From assembly GCA_018267515.1 (NCBI GenBank), contig JAFDYJ010000020.1:1-50897 (forward strand): DNA of 50,897 nucleotides, given 5' to 3'. Positions 10,045 to 18,100 of this stretch are shown piece by piece; the stretch's first letter is position 1; the number at the start of each line of letters is the position of its first letter. Under the pieces are notes generated by a model, which saw nothing but the letters and a program-made list of their open reading frames with translations, did no database searches and had not been told where the DNA came from. Origin of the DNA: Bacteroidota bacterium (GTDB lineage Bacteria > Bacteroidota > Bacteroidia > Chitinophagales > Chitinophagaceae). A program made the translations under genes and the position numbers.

Positions 10045-11769
10045 ATGAATTCATTTATTATAATTGGCAAATTCGTTGATATCCGGCAGCAAAAGATCTA
10101 TCCTGCCGAAGTGAAAGTTGAAAATGGAAAGATCATTTCAGTTTACCCCATTGATGGCACACGACCCGATATCCATCGGGCTACAATTCAGGACTATGAA
10201 AACTTCATCCTCCCCGGCTTCATTGATGCTCATGTGCATGTAGAAAGCTCCATGCTCATTCCTTCTGAATTTGCAAGGTTGGCTGTAGTACATGGCACCG
10301 TAGCTACAGTCAGTGATCCGCATGAGATTGCTAATGTATGCGGAATGAAAGGTGTTGAGTTTATGATTGAAAATGGAAAGACTGTCCCTTTCAAATTTTA
10401 TTTCGGAGCGCCGAGTTGTGTACCGGCAACAACCTTTGAAACAGCAGGCGCCACGTTGGATTCTAACGATGTAGAAACGCTTTTGAAACGAGATGATATA
10501 AAATACCTCAGCGAGATGATGAATTTTCCGGGAGTGTTGAATGGAGATGAAGAAGTGATGAAAAAAATTTCAGCCGCACATCACCTGAATAAACCGGTTG
10601 ATGGTCATGCTCCGGGATTAAGGGGCTTGGATGCTAAAAAATACATACAAGCCTCCCCAAACCCCTCCGCAGGAGGGGCTGTGATTTCCACCGATCATGA
10701 ATGTTTCACTTCTGAAGAAGCATTGGACAAACTGAAATACGGAATGCAGATCATCATTCGTGAAGGCAGCGCAGCAAAAAACTTTGAAGCATTGATTGAT
10801 TTGCTGAACGATTATCCAAACGAAATCATGTTTTGCAGTGATGATAAACATCCGGATAGTTTGGTATTGGGACATATCAATCAACTTTGTGCCAGGGCTA
10901 TTGCAAAAGGAATTGATCTCTTTAAAGTATTGCAGGCAGCCTGCATCAATCCTGTTTTGCATTACAAATTAGAGGTAGGTTTATTAAGAGAAGGAGACCC
11001 CGCAGATTTTATTTTGGTAAAAGACCTGGAAAAATTTGAAATAGTGAAGACATTTATTAATGGAGAGTTAGTTGCTGAGAATGGAAAGTCATTGGTCAGG
11101 AGCCAGGAGTCAGGAATCATCAATAACTTTTCCTGCCTTAAAAAGAAAGTAAAAGATTTTTCTTTCCCATTGACCATTCACCATTCACCATTCACCATTC
11201 CGGTAATTGAAGCTTTAGACGGACAATTGATCACCAATAAACTTTTGGTAACTCCAAAAATTGAAAATGGAAATATGGTTTGTGACCCGGAAAGAGATAT
11301 TCTCAAAATCGTTGTTGTGAATCGCTATCATGATGCTCCGGTTGCAAAATCTTTTATTAAAAATTTTGGATTGAAAAAAGGCGCCATTGCTTCTTCGGTA
11401 GCACACGACTCACACAATATTGTTGCAGTAGGTGCAGATGATGAAAGTATTTGCAGAGCGGTAAATCTCGTAATCGAAAAACAGGGTGGGGTAAGTGCAG
11501 CCTCACCCCAACCCCTAACCAAAAGAGAGGGGATTGAAGACTCTTATAGTATGTTGCTTCCTTTACCTGTTGCCGGTTTAATGAGTAATGAAGACGGTTA
11601 TAAAATTGCGGCTCAATATACTGCTATTGATAAAATGGTAAAAGAAGAATTAGGCGCTACCCTTGCCTCACCGTTTATGACGCTATCTTTTATGGCACTA
11701 CTGGTCATTCCTCATTTGAAATTAAGCGATAAGGGACTGTTTGACGGTGACCGGTTTTGCTTTGCATAA
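10045..11769 (+). CDS. ade: Adenine deaminase
   Basis: The 574-residue protein converts adenine to hypoxanthine and ammonia in purine salvage. It has the amidohydrolase metal motif in [13 protein letters not shown] (near residue 58-70) and the family-specific [34 protein letters not shown] and [11 protein letters not shown] segments. The C-terminal domain (from about 390, [13 protein letters not shown] onward) is also typical of Ade. The reading frame stays open through at least three insertions made of genome-type short repeats, at 10651-10680, 11096-11200 and 11501-11533. They add roughly 10, 36 and 11 residues in places where other Ade proteins are, as I recall them, shorter. The catalytic motifs are untouched, so the enzyme is probably active. 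Confidence 0.93.
   Translation: MNSFIIIGKFVDIRQQKIYPAEVKVENGKIISVYPIDGTRPDIHRATIQDYENFILPGFIDAHVHVESSMLIPSEFARLAVVHGTVATVSDPHEIANVCGMKGVEFMIENGKTVPFKFYFGAPSCVPATTFETAGATLDSNDVETLLKRDDIKYLSEMMNFPGVLNGDEEVMKKISAAHHLNKPVDGHAPGLRGLDAKKYIQASPNPSAGGAVISTDHECFTSEEALDKLKYGMQIIIREGSAAKNFEALIDLLNDYPNEIMFCSDDKHPDSLVLGHINQLCARAIAKGIDLFKVLQAACINPVLHYKLEVGLLREGDPADFILVKDLEKFEIVKTFINGELVAENGKSLVRSQESGIINNFSCLKKKVKDFSFPLTIHHSPFTIPVIEALDGQLITNKLLVTPKIENGNMVCDPERDILKIVVVNRYHDAPVAKSFIKNFGLKKGAIASSVAHDSHNIVAVGADDESICRAVNLVIEKQGGVSAASPQPLTKREGIEDSYSMLLPLPVAGLMSNEDGYKIAAQYTAIDKMVKEELGATLASPFMTLSFMALLVIPHLKLSDKGLFDGDRFCFA
10651..10680. repeat. Short palindromic repeat inserted in frame in ade
   Basis: A GC-rich unit whose core CCCCTCCGCAGGAGGGG is an inverted repeat around a 3-nt loop. 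It encodes the extra [10 protein letters not shown] between the HAPGLRG and STDHE motifs of Ade. It belongs to the same family as the copies in two kinase genes at 32453 and 36160. Confidence 0.75.
11096..11200. repeat. Composite low-complexity repeat inserts in ade
   Basis: Two repeat patches bracket this segment: an AGGAGYCAGGA-type repeat at 11096-11118, and a tandem TTCACCA array at 11170-11200 (about four units). Together they encode an odd linker (RSQESGI and [10 protein letters not shown]) between the catalytic and C-terminal domains of adenine deaminase. Confidence 0.65.
11501..11533. repeat. Degenerate short palindromic repeat in ade
   Basis: A CCTCACCCCAACCCCT arm and a GAGAGGGG arm form an imperfect inverted repeat of the same general family as 10651-10680. 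It is translated as [11 protein letters not shown] within the C-terminal domain of adenine deaminase. Confidence 0.6.
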
Positions 11770-12111
11770 ACAGAATATTGATGTATGATTCACCCTTTAC
11801 AATCCCGGTAGTATTGAAAGTATTCCGTTAATAAGATTAGCGGTTTTCCCAGGCCAACAAGAAGCTTGTTTTATGAGTAATAACTCAATATCATTTAAAC
11901 ATTTGTTGTACTTGTGCGCCTAAGGTAAAAAGCCGACAGGCATTTGCCACGAACCGGCAAAATTAGCGTCTTGCCTGCTTGATTTTAATACAGGAAGAAT
12001 ATCCGGATTTTATTTATATTTACTTTGCTAAGCGAAAGACCTACCCCCTTTCAACTAACGATCAAAGAAAATCTATTTATTACTAAAAGCCGGCAACATT
12101 TATTTTTTTAA
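11770..12111. other. Intergenic region with a nested inverted repeat, upstream of the nine-GAF kinase
   Basis: This 342-bp gap has no convincing gene. At 11937-11977 there is a nested inverted repeat: an outer CAGGCA/TGCCTG pair (11937-11942, 11972-11977) encloses an inner TTTGCC/GGCAAA hairpin (11943-11948, 11956-11961). It could be a weak terminator for ade, an operator or a structured leader. A near match to the Bacteroidota -7 box (TTACTTTG) lies near 12031-12038, but no -33 element is properly spaced from it. Confidence 0.35.
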
Positions 12112-15100
12112 ATGTTTTATATGTACAAGCAACAAGTCAATTGTTCAAGCCCTGATATTCCTTTTCTATTAAGGGCTATCAGCCCTTTATTTTTTTTATT
12201 TTTCTTTTTTAATGCCTTTACTCAATCAGAATTCGGACTGCCCTTTATCACCAACTATGCAGCAAAAACTCTCAATTCCTCAGCACAGGTTTGGTCAGTG
12301 CAGGAAGATGAAAAAGGAATCATGTATTTCGGTGTACAGAATAATATCCTGAGTTACGATGGAGTAAAATGGAGAAAGATGGGTTTTAAAATTAGCTCAG
12401 CATCAACTGTAGTTCGCTCCATGACAAAAAACAAGAATGGAGTTATTTATTATGGCGGCTATAGTGACCTTGGCTATTTAACTAAAGACAGTCTGGGGCA
12501 AACAATAACCCAATCATTGCTTGAGCTTATTCCCACTACCAACAGAGATTTTTTGGATATATGGTCATCTTATGCCACAGATCAAGGTACCTACTTCCAA
12601 TCATGGTCTTATATTTTCAGAATAAGTGAAAAAAAACCTGGCGGCTCTGATAAAGACAGGGAAGTAAAAGTATGGAAGCCCCAGACTAATTTCATGTATT
12701 CATTTTACCTGGATGAAACTCTTTATGTCCATCAGCAGGGCTTGGGACTATATAAAATGCTGAATGATTCTTTGGTTTTCATACCGGGCAGTGAGTTTTT
12801 AGGAAAAGAAAGAATGCAGGTCATGCTTCCTTATCCTGACGGGCCCAACGGTGAAAAACAATACCTGGCAGGAATGTTTTACAACGGGCTTTATCTCTAC
12901 AATGGTAAAACATTTCGACCATTTACAACTGAAGCAGATCCTATTTTAAAATCAGGGGCTATATTATATAAAGGTATTCAGCTCCCCAATGGTAATTATG
13001 CTTTGTCATCCACCGGTATTGGTTTATTGATCATTGATCAAAAAGGGAAACTGCTTCAGAGAATTAATCGTTCTGTTGGTTTGCAGGACGAATCTATTTA
13101 CTCTGCCTACCTGGACAAAAGAGGCACTTTATGGCTGGCAATGGACAATGGTATTTCAAGAGTGAATATCACCTCACCACTTACCCAGTTCAACCTGCAA
13201 TCCGGTATCAGCACCAGTGTTCTTTCTGTCGCCAGGTTTGAAGGTGATCTTTATGCAGGAACCACTAATGGTCTATTGCATTTCGATAATGAAACCAAAC
13301 GTTTTGAATTGGTGCAGGGTATTCCACAAAACCAGGTTTTCAACTTAATATCCGACGGAAATGAATTGCTGGTAAGTGGTGATGGCCTATTTGCTGTAAA
13401 AAATAAAAAAGCATTTACCCTTCGTCCTTCAGTAAGCGGCGATCTTACGTTTTCGGTTATACATATACCAAAATCAGATTCTAACCTTCTTTTGGGAGGC
13501 GGACCATTCGGAGCAGCTGTTTTTAAAAGAAAAAACAAAACTGCTTCATGGTATTTCAGTGGCTATGTACCGGGAATAACAGACCAGATCTGGACTTTCG
13601 CAGAAAACAAAGACGGAACGTTTTGGGCTGGTGCACAAAATGGATGGGTTTATCGCATCAGTCTCGCTTTCGATGCAAACGGAAACATTGATAAGAAAAA
13701 AACATCTTTTGCTAAATATGGTGTTAATGACGGATATACAAAAGGTTCCGGCCTGGTTTTTACTATAAATAACATCAACTACTTTTCCGCCGATTCATCA
13801 CTTTTCACCTTTGATGATTCAAAGAAGCGTTTTGTTGTTGATACTACTTTTGGAAAATTTTCTAAAGGCAATGGAGCCACAGACCTCACCCTCGTTGAAG
13901 ATCCGCAAGGAATTGTTTGGATCAAAATAGGAAAAGAATTCAGAAAAGCGATTCCTCAGGACGGAGGAGATTATAAAATTGAACCTGCAAATCTGAATGT
14001 CCTCAATGATTTTAGTGTAGGTGCATTTTATCCTGAAAAAAATGGGATACTATGGATCGCTACTACCGACGGGTTAATCCGCTATGACGAAAACCTCCAA
14101 AAAAACAACGATGAATCTTTCAAAGCAGTTTTAACTTCTGTTTCCGCAGGAAAAGAAGAACTCAGTATTGAAAAAGGAAATAATAAAAAAGCATTCTCCA
14201 TTTCTCATAATAACAATACGCTTCGTTTTGAATACGCTGCTCCCTTCTTTGAACAGGAAGATAAAACTCAATACCAAACATGGTTAGAAGGTTTTGAAAG
14301 CAGTTGGTCTGATCCCGGAAATAATTATTATAAAGAATACACTAATCTTTCCCCCGGCAAATACATATTTCATGTCAGGGCCATCAATATTTATAATAAA
14401 CAAAGCGATGAAGCCACCTACTCCTTTGAAATTTTACCACCCTGGTATGCTACCTGGTGGGCTTATTTATTATATGCTCTTATTGCAATATCCATTGTCT
14501 ATCTGCTAATCCGTTGGAGAACAAAACAACTGAAAGAAAAACACAAAGAGTTGGAGAGAACTGTAGAAGAACGCACCAAAGAACTCAGCCACCGCGTAGA
14601 AGAATTAGCTGTGATTAACAGTGTGCAGGAGGGTTTGGTAAAAGAAGTGGGCATGGATGGCATCTATGAGTTGGTAGGAGAAAAAATCAGGGAAATATTT
14701 AATGCACAGATATTCGATATCGTCACATATGACAGCGCTACCAATTTATTGGAAGATCATTATGCTTATGAAAAAGGCGATCGGACACTTGCCGGCAAAT
14801 GGGCGCCAAGCGGATTCAGAAAAACGGTGATTGATTCCAAACAGCCGTTAATCATTAATAAAGACCTCGATAAAAGAAGCCGGGAAGCTAATAGCCAGGT
14901 GCTGATGGGTGAACAACCAAAATCAGCTCTCTTTGTTCCATTAATGTCCGGCGGAAATGTAACCGGCATGATCAGCCTGCAGGATATTGATAAAGAAAAT
15001 GCTTTCCCGGAAACATCAGTTAATTTATTGTCCACTCTCGCCAACAGTATGAGTGTGGCATTGGAGAGTGCAAAGCGTTTTGATACTACCAACCGCCTGC

Positions 15101-18100
15101 TGAAAGAAACGGAACAACGTAATGCACAACTCGCCGTAATCAACAGTGTGCAGGAAAGTTTGGTGGCAAAGCTGGACATACAAGGCATCTATGAATTAGT
15201 GGGAGAAAAAATCCGTGAAATTTTTGATGCGCAGGTTATTGATATTGTAACCTACGATCCCGAAACCAAACAAATAGAAGACCGTTACGCTTATGAAAAA
15301 GGCGACCGCACTTTATTGGGAAAAAGAGAAGTAGCCGGATTCCGGAAACATGTTATACAAACCAAACAACTTTTATTACACAATGCGAATGTAGAAAAAG
15401 CCACAAGAGAATTTAATAACCCGATATTGATTGGCGAAATGCCTAAGTCACAGATTTATGTACCCATGATGTCCGGCGAACAGGTTGCCGGCATTATCAG
15501 TTTGCAAAACCTCGATCACGAACATGCATTTTCTGAATCCGATGTAAACCTGCTGACCACATTAGTAAACAGTATGAGTGTGGCATTGGAGAGTGCAAGG
15601 CTCTTTGATGAAACTAATCGCTTATTAAAAGAAACAGAACAACGAACAGCAGAGTTAGCGGTAATCAATAGTGTGCAGGAGGGGTTGGCGAAAGAACTGG
15701 ATATGCATGGTATATATAATCTGGTGGGAGACCGGCTTTGCGAATTATTCCCTGATACACAAACTTTGGTGATCCGAACATTTGATAATGATACAGGAAT
15801 AGAGCATTTTCAGTATGCAGTAGAAAAAGGAGTAAAACTGAGTGTGGAATCAAGACCATTCATCTGGGCAAGTCAGCAACTGATTAAAGACAAAAAAGCA
15901 ATAATAATTAATGAGAACTACCTGGAGACCTCAAAAAAATATGGTGGCACCGGAGTTACCAAAGGGCTGCCGCCGAAATCAGCGGTCTTTGTTCCCATGT
16001 TAGTAGGCGAGTCTGTAAAAGGATCCATTAGTTTACAAAATGTTGATCGGGAAAATGCATTCAATGATTCTGATCTCAGGTTATTAACGACTATCACAAA
16101 TAGCATGAGTGTAGCACTGGAAAATGCAAGGCTCTTTGATGAGACTAATCGCTTATTGAAAGAGACGGAACAACGTACAGCAGAGTTGGGTGTAATCAAC
16201 AGTGTGCAGGATGGATTGGCAAAGGAACTGGATATGCAGGGAATTTATGACCTCATTGGTAACCGGGTTCAAAAATTATTTAATGCACAGGTTGTTGTCA
16301 TCGCTTCATTCGATCATGAAAAGAAACAAGAGTCATTTAATTACGCAATAGAAAAAGGAGAACGAATTTATGCTGTAACTCGTCCCTACGATAAAGTACG
16401 TCAGCATCTGATTGATACCGGTCAGAATATTCTTATCAATGAAAATTTTACAAAGGCAGCCGCTGAGTTTGGAATGAAAGTAGTATCCGGCACGGAAATG
16501 CCGAAATCAGTTTTATTTATGCCTTTGAAAGTAGGTGATAAGGTTACCGGTTATGTTAGCCTTCAGAATGTTGACCAGGAAAATGCATTTTCATTTTCGG
16601 ATGTCAGGCTCCTCGGTACATTGGCCAATAGCATGAGTGCAGCCCTGGAAAATGCAAGACTCTTTGATGAAACCAGTCGCTTATTAAAAGAAACCGAACA
16701 ACGTAATGCAGAATTAGCGGTGATCAATAGTGTGCAGGAAAGTCTCGTTGCCAAAATGGATATGCAGGGAATCTATGATTTGGTGGGTGAAAAAATGCGC
16801 CAGCTTTTCAATGCGCAGGTGATAGATATTGTAACTTATGATAAGAAATCAAATATTATTGAAGACCGTTATTCTTACGAAAAAGGTGATCGCACTTTGG
16901 TTGGTGCCCGTGAGCCCAATGGATTCAGAAAACATGTTATTCTAACCAAACAGATGCTGCTGCATAATGAGAATGTGGATAAAGCATTAAATGAGTTTGG
17001 TAATCCTATACTGATTGGCGAAACGCCTAAGTCACAAATTTATATTCCCATGCTGGCTGCGGGAGAAGTAACCGGTATTATCAGTTTACAAAACCTGGAT
17101 CATGAACATGCATTTTCTGATTCTGATGTCAACCTGATCACTACATTAGTCAACAGTATGAGTGTGGCGTTGGAAAGTGCAAGACTCTTTGATGAAACTA
17201 CAAGGCTGCTGAAAGAAACTGAACAACGTACAGCAGAATTAGGAATCATCAACAGTGTACAACAGGGATTAGCATCCAAATTAGATATGCAATCTATCTA
17301 TGATTTGGTTGGAGAAAAGATGAGAGAGTTGTTCAATGCACAGGTGATTGATATTGTTTCCTATGATAAACTCGCAGGAACAATTGAAGACCGCTACACT
17401 TTTGAAAAAGGTGACCGTACTTTAATAGGTGCAAGGCCGTTGAAAGGTTTTAGAAGATATGTTGTTACCACTTCAAAGCCGTTGGTGATCAATAAAAATA
17501 TGGATGATGAAAGGCCAAAATATGACAATACTGTTTTGCATGGTGAAGCAGCAAAATCATTAGTGATGGTTCCCATGATTGCAGGAAATGAAGTAACCGG
17601 TGTTGTAAGCCTGCAAAATCTTGACAAAGAAAATGCGTTTTCAGAATCTGATGTGAACCTGCTCATCACGCTATCCAGCAGTATGAGTGTAGCCCTGGAA
17701 AGTGCTAAACGTTTTGATGAAACCAAACGACTTTTGAAAGAAACTGAACAACGTACAGCAGAACTGGCAATTATCAACAGCGTTCAGGACGGACTGGCGT
17801 CTAAGCTCGACATCAAAGCTATTTATAACCTGGTTGGAGATAAGATACGGGACGTTTTTGACACACAGGGAATAGCTATTTCTTATTACGACAGAGAAAA
17901 AAATTATATTAACAATCACTATTATCTTTTTAAAGGGAAAAGAATTTATGATTATGGTTTTGAATTAGGAAAGGGACTCACCTCGCATATCATAAAAACG
18001 GGACAACCACTTCTTATTAACGAAAATGCAATTGAACGCTATAAAGAATTAGGGGCCGTTTTTGCGCCTTCGGAAACGGAAGACGCTGCTAAATCATGGC

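Noticed and set aside
11170..11200. CRISPR-like or microsatellite switch
   Set aside because: The TTCACCA units have no spacers. Their 10- or 7-nt spacing varies, and the translated frame is kept, so I treat them as a repeat insert and not as an array or phase-variation tract.
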